A DNA stretch of 7,612 nucleotides from Spirochaetaceae bacterium (GTDB lineage Bacteria > Spirochaetota > Spirochaetia > Treponematales > Treponemataceae): assembly GCA_031272345.1 (NCBI GenBank), contig JAISTZ010000053.1:1-7612 (forward strand). Reading direction: 5' to 3'. The notes under the pieces were generated by a model. It did no database searches. It was not told the DNA's origin and worked only from the letters and a program-made list of their open reading frames with translations. Below are positions 1-6,143 of the stretch, in pieces; position 1 is the first letter of the stretch, and each line of letters opens with the position of its first letter. The position numbers and the translations under genes were made by a program.

Positions 1-368
1 ACGTAGGCGTCTCATCAATGGACGAGTCGCCCAAGGTATCCTGGTCGACCGACGGGGTGAATTGGACAGAAAGCAACAGTTCAGGTCTTGTAGACTTCTA
101 TTTTAACTACGAAAGCACTGCCGGGCGGCCTGTCATATCCTATGGCGGCGGGGTGTTCCTTACCGCAGGGACAAACACTACCGATACCACCGCCAACACG
201 TACAAAGTCGCCGTGTCCGAGGACGGCGGGGAGACCTGGAAGGTGCTTGACCTGGGCGGCTCAGGAGGCAGTTGGAAGCAGCCCTTCACCACGGCCTACG
301 GCACCCCCGGCGGTATCCCCACCTTCATCGTAGGCGGCACCGACGGGAAGATGTGGGTGTTCAGGTAA
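1..368 (+). CDS. Asp-box (BNR) repeat protein, C-terminal fragment
   Basis: The reading frame is open from the left edge (first complete codon at base 3) to a TAA at 366-368, so the true start lies outside the window and about 121 residues are visible. Two Asp-box motifs of the S-x-D-(x)-G-x-x-W type are present: WSTDGVNW near the start of the visible part and VSEDGGETW near its middle. Between and after them are short glycine-rich beta-strand stretches, and the protein ends in a strand-like segment, GKMWVFR. Asp boxes mark blades of beta-propellers in sialidases and in many exported repeat proteins of unknown function. No catalytic residue of a sialidase can be judged from this fragment, so no enzyme activity is assigned. 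It is convergent with dinB, and its base composition is visibly less GC-rich than that of the genes to its right. The ATG at base 18 is probably internal. Confidence 0.75.
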   Translation, partial: VGVSSMDESPKVSWSTDGVNWTESNSSGLVDFYFNYESTAGRPVISYGGGVFLTAGTNTTDTTANTYKVAVSEDGGETWKVLDLGGSGGSWKQPFTTAYGTPGGIPTFIVGGTDGKMWVFR

Positions 369-425
369 ACGATGAATGATGAACGATGAGAGATGAATAT
401 GTATCTCTTATCGTTTATCGTTCGT
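368..425 (+). terminator. Long hairpin after the BNR gene, made of inverted heptad repeats
   Basis: The stem 372-394 pairs with 403-425 over 23 positions without a gap, closing an 8-base loop (395-402). Four of the pairs are G-T, and they are wobble pairs only if the plus strand is transcribed; on the minus-strand RNA they become A-C mismatches. The hairpin starts four bases after the stop of the plus-strand gene, so it probably caps or terminates that transcript. There is no T-run after it, so it does not look like a classical intrinsic terminator. The left arm consists of 7-base units (AACGATG, AATGATG, AACGATG, AGAGATG) and the right arm of their reverse complements. The rest of the gap to dinB (426-449) shows nothing. 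Confidence 0.5.
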
Positions 426-449
426 GAGGTTCTGGGGGCGGCGTTCAGG

Positions 450-1625
450 TCAGCCGTTTTTGGCGCAGGATTTTAGGAGCCGCGCCTTCTTTATGCGTAT
501 CCTGGGGTCTTTTTTTTGCAGCTTCATGATGGCCTGTTCCACCAGCCGCTTCTTGCCCTCCCCGAAATCGAAGAGCTGCCCCTGGACGGGCTCCCACCCT
601 GGGGAGACGTTCTGCACACCCACCCCCAAAAGCCGCACCCCCTCTCCGGGTTTGTATTTTTTGTCGAACAGGGCGAGGCACCGCTCGTAGAGATCGTCCA
701 CCGAGGACACGTCCCTGTCGCCGGTCTCCTGGATGCTCACCGTGGAAAAGTCCCCGTAGCGGATTTTAACACGGGCGGTTCTGCCCCGCAGGTCCTGCCG
801 GAGCAGGCGGAACACCACGATCTGACAGAGCTCCAGCAGGGCGGTCTCTATGACGAACCGGTCGCTCATGTCCTCCCGGTAGGTCCGCTCCGCGCTGAGG
901 GACCGGGACTTGGCCTCGCCGTCGAAGGACTCGGCCTCCATGCCCCGGACCGCCCGGTAGAGGAAGGCCCCCCCGGCCTTGCCGAAGGTCGCCGAAAGCA
1001 GCTCCAGGGACGACCGGTGGATGTCCTCGGTGGTCCTGTAGCCCGCCGAGGCGAGCCGGGCCCTGGTCTTGCCCCCCACCCCCCAGAGCTTCGAAATCGG
1101 CAGGGAGAGCATGAATTTTTCCTCATCCCCAGGGGGCACGATAAAGAGTCCGTCCGGCTTGGACATGCCCGAGGCGATTTTTGCCACGTATTTGTTCGAC
1201 CCCAGCCCCACGGACACGGTGAGTCCGGTCCGCTCGAGGGTCCGTTGTTTAAGAAGCCGCGCCGCCGCCTCCGGGGGGCCGAAGAGCCGCTCCGTGCCGC
1301 CGATGTCCAGGAAGGCCTCGTCCACGGACATCTGCTGCACGTCCGGGGAAAATTCATCGAACACCCCCATCACCTCGGCGGATTTTTCCAGATACCGCTG
1401 CATCCGGCCCCGCAGATAAATCCCCTGGGGGCACAGTTTGAGGGCCTGGTACAGGGGCATGGCCGAGTGGACGCCGAATTTCCGCGCCTCGTAGGAGCAG
1501 GTCGACACCACCCTGCGCACGTCCCCCGGCAGCCCCCCGACAATCACGGGTTTGCCCCGGTATTCGGGATGGTCCAGTTGTTCCACCGAGGCAAAGAAGG
1601 CGTCGATGTCAACGTGGAGGAACAT
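450..1625 (-). CDS. dinB: DNA polymerase IV (Y-family translesion polymerase)
   Basis: This 391-residue protein is a complete DinB, which copies damaged DNA at the price of low fidelity. The palm metal ligands are visible as D6 and D8 in the N-terminal HVDIDAFF motif and as D102-E103 in SVDEAFLDIG. F11 sits at the steric-gate position that excludes ribonucleotides. The helix-hairpin-helix region, with LWGVGGKTRARL, is near 180-191, followed by the little-finger domain at roughly 240-345. A sliding-clamp binding peptide of the QxxLF type (QGQLF) lies at 348-352, and a basic tail follows. The length is usual for the family, 340-420. The start ATG has a good Shine-Dalgarno sequence (GGGAGG, 1631-1636, five bases upstream) and overlaps the end of the preceding gene by 17 bases, so it is the last gene of a nif3-led operon. 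No LexA-type box is evident. An eight-A run on its coding strand (517-510) lies in codons 370-372, close to the C-terminus. Confidence 0.97.
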   Translation of the reverse strand: MFLHVDIDAFFASVEQLDHPEYRGKPVIVGGLPGDVRRVVSTCSYEARKFGVHSAMPLYQALKLCPQGIYLRGRMQRYLEKSAEVMGVFDEFSPDVQQMSVDEAFLDIGGTERLFGPPEAAARLLKQRTLERTGLTVSVGLGSNKYVAKIASGMSKPDGLFIVPPGDEEKFMLSLPISKLWGVGGKTRARLASAGYRTTEDIHRSSLELLSATFGKAGGAFLYRAVRGMEAESFDGEAKSRSLSAERTYREDMSDRFVIETALLELCQIVVFRLLRQDLRGRTARVKIRYGDFSTVSIQETGDRDVSSVDDLYERCLALFDKKYKPGEGVRLLGVGVQNVSPGWEPVQGQLFDFGEGKKRLVEQAIMKLQKKDPRIRIKKARLLKSCAKNG

Positions 1626-3108
1626 CCGGGCCTCCCAGGGTGATTCGGGCGGTTTTCCGGGTTACCCCGGAGTCCCCCCGGTCAAGAAAAAAGACCGCCT
1701 CCACCGCCGCGCCGGGGTTTTTGCCGCTCACATAGGTGACCGAGAGGGGATTCGGCGGAGATTCGGGCAGGGTGAATTCCATGACTCCCCCGGGGATGTC
1801 CACGGTAAAGGGAAAGTCCGAGTAAAAGGGCTGATTCGCCCCCCCGGCGCGCACGGAAATGTCGCACCGGATCACCGGCAGGTCCGCCCCGGCCCGCACC
1901 GTCACCTCCCGCAGCTCGATGGAGTCCCGGAATTCCGCCTCAAGGAGGAGCCCGCCGTCACCTTCCTCGTCCCTTATGGCTGACGAATCGTAGACCGGGG
2001 CATCGGCGCGCCGGGCAAATCCGGCGGTCCACAGGCCCAGGGGGACGAGGACGAGGAGGGGCGCAAGGACAAAGGCGGTTTTGACCGCCCGTCTCCGGGC
2101 GTACCGGAAGACCGCCAGTCCCCCCCCAAGGATGACGGCTCCAAGGAGTATCGCCGGGTCGAAGAGGCCCGCCCCGGCAAGGAAGCACGCGATTATCCCC
2201 GGCAGGGACGGGAAAAAGCAGACCCACAGGAGGGCAAGGGCCATAACCCCCATGCAGAGAACAACGTAGACCCCCTCCCGGAGGACAATCCGCGCGCGCC
2301 CCCCCTCGGCGGACAGGGGCAGGAACACGAAGGTCCCCTCGGCGCGGGAAAAGTCCCTGTCCGGGAGGGAGCGGATGAAGGCCGAGAGCCCCGCGAAGAG
2401 GGTCTCCAGGGTTTCAGGGTCCCCGGCTCCGATCCCCACCCCCGCCGCGGGGACCATCCGGGCGGCCCATTCCCCAAGGGTTCCGTCCTGGGGGGCCAGG
2501 CCCAGGCGGTACACGAAGAGGGGGCCCCGGCTGGGGAAGGGGAGGGCCTCGAAGAGCCAGAGGGGCGTGGGGGTCCCGTCCCTGTCCCTGGGAAGGGACA
2601 CGGGCATTTTCCCCAGGGCAGGGGCGCCGGGAATCAGCGCCACCGCCGCTGTCGAGCCGGGGTTCTCCAGGGTGTCCAGGAAGGAGCGGGTTCCCCGGAG
2701 GGCGCGGGAGTCGTATTCGGCGGGGAGCCGGGGGGCGTCCGCGGCGGTAAGGAGGACCGTCAAATTCACCGGGAGGGCCGCCCCGTCCAGGGAGCGCAAA
2801 AACGCGGCCAGTTCCTCAAGCCGGGGGAAATCCTCCTGCCGGGCGGTAATCACCAGGTCCTTCAGGGGAATTTCCGCCGCGTCCTCCCCTCGGGGCATGG
2901 AGACCCGCACGGAATAGGGGAAGCCGTCCCATCGGCCCGAAAGGTAGTCCCCCTGGGGAGAAAACCCTTCGTCCTGGAGGAAGGCGAACACCCGGTCCGA
3001 GGGGGACGCCGCGCCGGGACGCTCCGGTTCGGCGGCGAATGCCCGGAGGCCAGCCAGCAGCATGAGGAGGGCTCCCAATGCGCCGGGGTGGATTCGCGCC
3101 CGCCCCAT
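1609..3108 (-). CDS. Exported membrane protein, possible metal-less M28/GPAA1-like fold
   Basis: I do not recognise this 499-residue protein as a named family. A signal peptide is clear: hydrophobic residues 11-24 and an AFA/A cleavage-like site near 25-26. Residues about 35-275 would be extracytoplasmic. Four hydrophobic segments follow, near 279-298, 301-317, 318-336 and 344-363, ending with basic residues (ARR). A beta-rich C-terminal domain covers about 385-495. Parts of the N-terminal domain line up by eye with M28 zinc aminopeptidases: a strand at LVITARQED (85-93), a helix at 94-106, a strand at NLTVLLTAAD (115-124), RGTRSFLDTL (138-147) and PLWLFEAL (182-189). The M28 metal ligands (the H-x-D and Glu-Glu motifs) are not there. 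The layout, an M28-like domain followed by membrane helices, resembles GPAA1-type non-catalytic relatives. Its start shares one base with the nif3 stop, and it overlaps dinB by 17 bases. The existence of the gene is near certain; the fold is a guess. Confidence 0.9.
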   Translation of the reverse strand: MGRARIHPGALGALLMLLAGLRAFAAEPERPGAASPSDRVFAFLQDEGFSPQGDYLSGRWDGFPYSVRVSMPRGEDAAEIPLKDLVITARQEDFPRLEELAAFLRSLDGAALPVNLTVLLTAADAPRLPAEYDSRALRGTRSFLDTLENPGSTAAVALIPGAPALGKMPVSLPRDRDGTPTPLWLFEALPFPSRGPLFVYRLGLAPQDGTLGEWAARMVPAAGVGIGAGDPETLETLFAGLSAFIRSLPDRDFSRAEGTFVFLPLSAEGGRARIVLREGVYVVLCMGVMALALLWVCFFPSLPGIIACFLAGAGLFDPAILLGAVILGGGLAVFRYARRRAVKTAFVLAPLLVLVPLGLWTAGFARRADAPVYDSSAIRDEEGDGGLLLEAEFRDSIELREVTVRAGADLPVIRCDISVRAGGANQPFYSDFPFTVDIPGGVMEFTLPESPPNPLSVTYVSGKNPGAAVEAVFFLDRGDSGVTRKTARITLGGPDVPPR

Positions 3109-3866
3109 CAGAGCCCCGTGGGTACGTCGATGAACACCGTTTCGATGCCGGTATCGCGGGTGATTTTTTGCCCCAGGAGCTGCACCCCGATTGTCTCCGT
3201 GCGGTAGTGCCCCGCCGCGATCACCGTGATGCCCAGCTCCTCCGCCGTGTGGAACTGGGTGTGCCCGATTTCCCCCGTGATGAAGAGGTCCGCCCCGGCG
3301 TCACGGGCCTGGCTCACCTCCTCGCCCCCGCCCCCGGTGACGATCGCCGCGCGCTCCGCCCTGGGCTTGCCGAAGGGCAGGACGATGCAGTCACCCTGGG
3401 CTGAGGGGAAGAGCTTGCGGATCAGGTCGTCCGGGGAAAGGGGCTCCGGGAGCGCGCCGGTGACGCCGATGGTGTACCCCCGCCACTCGCAGCAGGGGCG
3501 GATGTCCCGGAGACCCAGCCGGGCGGCCAGGCCGTAGTTGTTGCCGCACTCCGGATGCGCGTCCAGGGGAAGGTGACAGGCGTAGAGGGCCATGTTGCTT
3601 TCCATGAGGGCCCTGACGCGGCCGTAGTAGAGGCCCCGCAGGGGTTCGCTCTGGCCCCACAGGAGCCCGTGGTGCGTCAGGAGGAGGTCCGCCCCCTGGT
3701 CCGCCGCCCGCCGGATGGTCTCCAGGCAGGCGTCCACCCCCAGGGCGATTTTGCGCAGATCCCCCCCGGAACGCTCCACCTGGATTCCGTTCTGGGACGG
3801 GTCGTTGGGAAAGTCCGGGATGCGGAGATACTCCGAAAGCAGACGGTCGAGTTCGTGTAAGGTCAT
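3108..3866 (-). CDS. Nif3-like dinuclear metal centre protein (YbgI/YqfO family)
   Basis: This 252-residue protein belongs to the NIF3 family, often labelled 'GTP cyclohydrolase 1 type 2 homologue'. These proteins form a toroidal hexamer with a two-metal site, and their physiological role is not settled. Visible family motifs are the N-terminal DPSQNGIQV (22-30) and the metal-binding LLLTHHGLLW with H65-H66 (61-70). Others are HLPLDAHPECGNN with D102 (98-110) and the C-terminal AAGHYRTETIG with H220 and E224 (217-227). The glycine-rich VTGGGGEE and LFITGEIGH stretches (176-202) are also typical. It is the short form, without the PII-like insert of the long Gram-positive homologues. The ATG has a strong Shine-Dalgarno sequence (AGGGGGA, 3871-3877). 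The gene is first in a minus-strand operon, sharing one base (TGATG) with the next gene, and is preceded by a cluster of hairpins. No enzyme function is inferred. Confidence 0.95.
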   Translation of the reverse strand: MTLHELDRLLSEYLRIPDFPNDPSQNGIQVERSGGDLRKIALGVDACLETIRRAADQGADLLLTHHGLLWGQSEPLRGLYYGRVRALMESNMALYACHLPLDAHPECGNNYGLAARLGLRDIRPCCEWRGYTIGVTGALPEPLSPDDLIRKLFPSAQGDCIVLPFGKPRAERAAIVTGGGGEEVSQARDAGADLFITGEIGHTQFHTAEELGITVIAAGHYRTETIGVQLLGQKITRDTGIETVFIDVPTGL

Positions 3867-3879
3867 GTGTTCCCCCTAG

Positions 3880-3920
3880 GGACACGCTGATTTAATCTTG
3901 ACGACTAAATCAGCGTGTCC
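3880..3920. repeat. Perfect 15-bp inverted repeat (hairpin 1)
   Basis: The arm GGACACGCTGATTTA at 3880-3894 is the exact reverse complement of 3906-3920, with an 11-base spacer at 3895-3905. It abuts the nif3 ribosome-binding site. It could be a leader structure, a protein-binding palindrome or one copy of a dispersed palindromic repeat. The sequence alone does not decide. Confidence 0.8.
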
Positions 3921-3922
3921 TT

Positions 3923-3970
3923 GCAATTTCTCACAACTCTTTAATTCATATTGAGTTGTTGCGAAATTGC
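3923..3970. repeat. Interrupted inverted repeat (hairpin 2)
   Basis: An outer stem of 8 bp (3923-3930 with 3963-3970, GCAATTTC) and an inner stem of 7 bp (3933-3939 with 3953-3959, ACAACTC) are separated by a small 2x3 internal loop. The terminal loop of 13 bases is AT-rich. It starts two bases after hairpin 1 ends. Confidence 0.7.
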
Positions 3971-3983
3971 GGCCAAGTAAAGT

Positions 3984-4019
3984 AACACTGAAAAAGTCTC
4001 GATTGACTTTTTCAGTGTT
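3984..4019. terminator. Perfect 15-bp hairpin after the 348-residue gene (hairpin 3)
   Basis: The arm AACACTGAAAAAGTC at 3984-3998 is the exact reverse complement of 4005-4019, with a 6-base loop (3999-4004). It lies 14 bases past the stop of the minus-strand membrane-protein gene, the right place for a transcription terminator. On the minus strand the tail reads ACTTTACTT, which is T-rich but not a clean T-run, so termination may be only partial. It could equally belong to the neighbouring palindromic cluster. Confidence 0.55.
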
Positions 4020-4033
4020 TCCATAAGCAAGCG

Positions 4034-5077
4034 TTACAGGCGGTCTCCTGAAAAGAAGACCCGGCATTTTCGGGCGGCGTCCCTGGGCCGGGCCAGGGTC
4101 GGGTCCCGCTGGGTTCCGAAGTACCGGGCCAAAAGCGGGCTGGTCTGTTCGACACAGCCGAATCCCGCCCTGGGCCCCACCGCAAGGGCCGCCCAGGCCG
4201 TCACGGTTGCGGGGTACTTCGCCGCGGCCTGGGCAAGGACCCGCTCGTTTGAATCCGAGAGCAGGAACACCTTCCGGCCTGCCCGGGCAGCCTCCGGGCC
4301 GTACAGATTCACCAGGGCGTCCACGTCCCGGGCCGCCGCGGCGTCAAAGTCCCCCTGCTTTTGGGCGAATCCCTCCGGCGCTGCCAGGGAATAGACCCGG
4401 GCGGTAAAGGCCCGGACCGATTGCGCGTTCAGGGGCGGGGGGAAGCGCCTGTTCCCGGGGACAAAAAATTCCGCCCCCTTCACCTGAAAGCCCTCACCCG
4501 CAAGGAGGACCAGGAAGGGCGCGTAGTCCCGTATGGAAGACCTGGGGTCGCAGACAAAGAGCACCAGGGGCGCGTCCGCCCTGTCCGCGGGCGAAAAATC
4601 CGTCACCCGGACGTTCACGGGCTGCAAGGGGCCTGTCCGTCCGGTGAAGCCCCCGGTGAAGGAACCCGTGAGGGTCCCGTCCCTTACGGTGACCCCCAGG
4701 CTCGCCGGGGAGAAAACCACGGGCCTGGAATAGATGATCACACACAGGCTGAGGGCCGCCAGGGGCAGAACCAGGAAGGACCCCACGATCATCCCCGAGG
4801 AGAATCTGCCGTGCCGCAGGCCGGACAGGAACCGCCCCATGCACGGTAGGTTGATAAGCAGGACGGCCAGGGTTATGGCCGACACGATGATGAAGTTGAG
4901 GGACACCCCCCAGGCAAAAAAACACAGGACGCAGAGCGCCGCCGCGCACCCGGCGAGCATGGAAAGGGAATCCCGCACCATCCGGCGCTGGAAGGGACAC
5001 CGCAGACACAAAACCCCGCAGAGCAGCAAAATAAAAGAATAAGCCCACACGCTGTCGTACATGGGGACATGGTACAT
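4034..5077 (-). CDS. Four-helix membrane protein, degenerate alpha/beta-hydrolase-like C-terminus
   Basis: I do not recognise this protein as a named family. Counting from the TTG at 5080 it has 348 residues; the adjacent ATG at 5077 gives 347 and is used here. Neither start has a good ribosome-binding site. Numbering below counts from the TTG. Four hydrophobic helices lie near 12-28, 41-58, 60-79 and 97-117. A beta-rich linker follows to about 165, and then a soluble domain with the order of an alpha/beta-hydrolase. The strand PLVLFVCDPRSS (171-182) stands where lipases have the strand and HG loop. After it come DYAPFLVLLAGEGFQVKGAEF and, at 270-280, KVFLLSDSNER at the nucleophile-elbow position, followed by a helix to KYP at 290. 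Ser277 would be the nucleophile, but the flanking glycines of G-x-S-x-G are missing, so activity is doubtful. The gene starts 31 bases after the nucleotidyltransferase stop and is probably cotranscribed with it. Confidence 0.88.
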   Translation of the reverse strand: MYHVPMYDSVWAYSFILLLCGVLCLRCPFQRRMVRDSLSMLAGCAAALCVLCFFAWGVSLNFIIVSAITLAVLLINLPCMGRFLSGLRHGRFSSGMIVGSFLVLPLAALSLCVIIYSRPVVFSPASLGVTVRDGTLTGSFTGGFTGRTGPLQPVNVRVTDFSPADRADAPLVLFVCDPRSSIRDYAPFLVLLAGEGFQVKGAEFFVPGNRRFPPPLNAQSVRAFTARVYSLAAPEGFAQKQGDFDAAAARDVDALVNLYGPEAARAGRKVFLLSDSNERVLAQAAAKYPATVTAWAALAVGPRAGFGCVEQTSPLLARYFGTQRDPTLARPRDAARKCRVFFSGDRL

Positions 5078-5108
5078 CAAATTGACTGTTTTGACCAGCT
5101 TTTCCCTG

Positions 5109-6023
5109 CTATTCCCACAGGGGCGACGGGTAGACCCCGGCCCGGTTCAGGTCCAGGATACGCATGATCGCGTCCTGCCGGTCCGCCTGCCAGGTGATTC
5201 CGAACCATTCGGACACGGTTTTGAGGGAGCGGACGGTGATGGCCCCCTGCCGGATGAGCCAGTCGACCACCAGGGGGATGTAGCACTCGTGCCTCCGGGT
5301 TTTGACGAGCTGGAGGAGGTATTCGGAAAAGAATTTCTGAAAATGGGGAAGCGCCGATGGGGGGAATCCCCAGAAGTTCATGGAAACCGGCGTGTCAGGC
5401 ATGAGCTGCTTCTTCTTGCCCTCGCTGTCGGTGTTGAATATGATGGTGCCCTTTTTTTCTATGGCGTGGAGCTCCTCCACCCCCTTGAGGAGGCCGTCGT
5501 TTATCTTGCAGACCGCCCTGGTGACCGCGCCGGTTGCGCTGAGGGTTTTTGCCAGCACATAGGTGACGATAGCCCCCTCCTCGGCGCCCTGGGGGCTGGT
5601 GAGGAACTGACTCATTGCCTTGAAAGCGTTGAGTCCGTAGAAATCGTCCGCGTTGATCGCCAGAAAGGGAGCATCCAACTGGTCCGCCGCGCAGAGAATC
5701 GCGTGGGTGGTGCCCCAGGGCTGGGTGCGCCCCAGGGCCTGGGAAGCGGCGTAGATCTCCGGGGGGATGTTGGTGTCCAATTCCTGATACACCACCGAAT
5801 ACTTTATTGACGGGGGCAGCCGCTTGAGGACGACCTCATAAAAATCTTTTTCGATCGCATGGCGGATGACGAACACGGCCTTCTCGAACCCCGACCGGGC
5901 CGCGTCGTACACGGAATAGTGCAGCAGCACCTCCCCCCCGCGCCCAATCCGGTCCATCTGTTTGAGGGCTCCATACCGGCCGCCCATGCCCGCCGCCATG
6001 ACTACTAAAATCGGTCCGCTCAT
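5109..6023 (-). CDS. Predicted sugar-phosphate-type nucleotidyltransferase
   Basis: This 304-residue protein has the GT-A nucleotidyltransferase fold of enzymes that join a nucleoside triphosphate to a phosphorylated substrate. The N-terminal nucleotide-binding signature reads AAGMGGRYGALKQ (10-22), a variant of the usual G-x-G-T-R-x-x-P-x-T-K. The metal-binding strand is LAINADDFYG (121-130) with D126-D127. PWGTTHAIL (102-110) and VSMNFWGF (213-220) are further conserved-looking blocks. The substrate cannot be read from the sequence; no acetyltransferase or other extra domain is fused to it. The start is the ATG at 6021-6023, set by an excellent ribosome-binding site (AGGAGA) five bases upstream and by the protein beginning directly at the signature. 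The frame stays open far upstream, across folP, but that extension is not coding. It leads a two-gene minus-strand unit with the membrane protein downstream and is divergent from folP. Confidence 0.9.
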   Translation of the reverse strand: MSGPILVVMAAGMGGRYGALKQMDRIGRGGEVLLHYSVYDAARSGFEKAVFVIRHAIEKDFYEVVLKRLPPSIKYSVVYQELDTNIPPEIYAASQALGRTQPWGTTHAILCAADQLDAPFLAINADDFYGLNAFKAMSQFLTSPQGAEEGAIVTYVLAKTLSATGAVTRAVCKINDGLLKGVEELHAIEKKGTIIFNTDSEGKKKQLMPDTPVSMNFWGFPPSALPHFQKFFSEYLLQLVKTRRHECYIPLVVDWLIRQGAITVRSLKTVSEWFGITWQADRQDAIMRILDLNRAGVYPSPLWE

Positions 6024-6027
6024 TGTA

Positions 6028-6033
6028 TCTCCT
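6028..6033 (-). promoter_or_regulatory. Ribosome-binding site of the nucleotidyltransferase
   Basis: On the minus strand this reads AGGAGA, with a four-base spacer (five counting from AGGAG) before the ATG at 6023. It fixes the start of the nucleotidyltransferase and rules out the roughly 300-codon upstream extension of the same frame. Confidence 0.85.
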
Positions 6034-6039
6034 GTAATG

Positions 6040-6068
6040 ATTATCGCACGGATTCGGGCTTTTTGCAA
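6040..6068 (-). promoter_or_regulatory. Sigma-70-type promoter for the nucleotidyltransferase gene
   Basis: On the minus strand the -35 box is TTGCAA (6068-6063), the spacer is exactly 17 bases, and the -10 box is GATAAT (6045-6040) with a TGC in front (extended -10). Transcription would start near 6033, giving a leader of only about 10 bases that begins at the ribosome-binding site. It is the best promoter in the window. Confidence 0.7.
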
Positions 6069-6113
6069 CGGAAAATTGTGAACAAACGGGGCCTTGCGGG
6101 CAGGAATTCCCCC

Positions 6114-6143
6114 TTGTCCCAGGGGGCGTCCCTGTGGTACAGT
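6114..6143 (+). promoter_or_regulatory. Possible folP promoter with almost no leader
   Basis: TTGTCC (6114-6119), an 18-base spacer and TACAGT (6138-6143) with TG one base before it (6135-6136) form a plausible extended -10 promoter. A start about seven bases downstream falls on or next to the A of the folP ATG at 6150, which would make the message leaderless or nearly so. This fits the weak ribosome-binding site in front of that ATG. Confidence 0.35.

Larger units (their letters stand above)
3867..4033 (-). promoter_or_regulatory. AT-rich spacer and probable nif3 leader
   Basis: This 167-base gap lies between two minus-strand genes and is much richer in A and T than its surroundings. It is almost filled by three hairpins, described separately. 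A short hairpin immediately in front of nif3 (3867-3874 with 3879-3885, loop 3875-3878, one bulged base) would bury the nif3 ribosome-binding site. It shares bases 3880-3885 with the first large hairpin, so the two structures exclude each other. I found no convincing -35/-10 pair for nif3, so I cannot say whether nif3 has its own promoter or is read through from upstream. Confidence 0.4.

Noticed and set aside
516..1643. 375-codon plus-strand open frame across dinB
   Set aside because: It is the complement of a certain dinB gene in GC-rich DNA where stops are rare; its composition is low-complexity (Pro, Gly, His, Arg) and no domain is recognisable.
3867..4033. Complete insertion sequence or MITE with target-site duplication
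   Set aside because: The outer ends at 3880 and 4019 are not inverted repeats of one another, no flanking direct repeat is seen, and there is no transposase. A palindromic repeat cluster remains possible.
3876..4067. 63-codon minus-strand frame across the hairpin spacer
   Set aside because: It overlaps the end of the 348-residue gene and all three palindromes, and no supporting motif or convincing ribosome-binding site was seen. The palindromes explain the sequence better.
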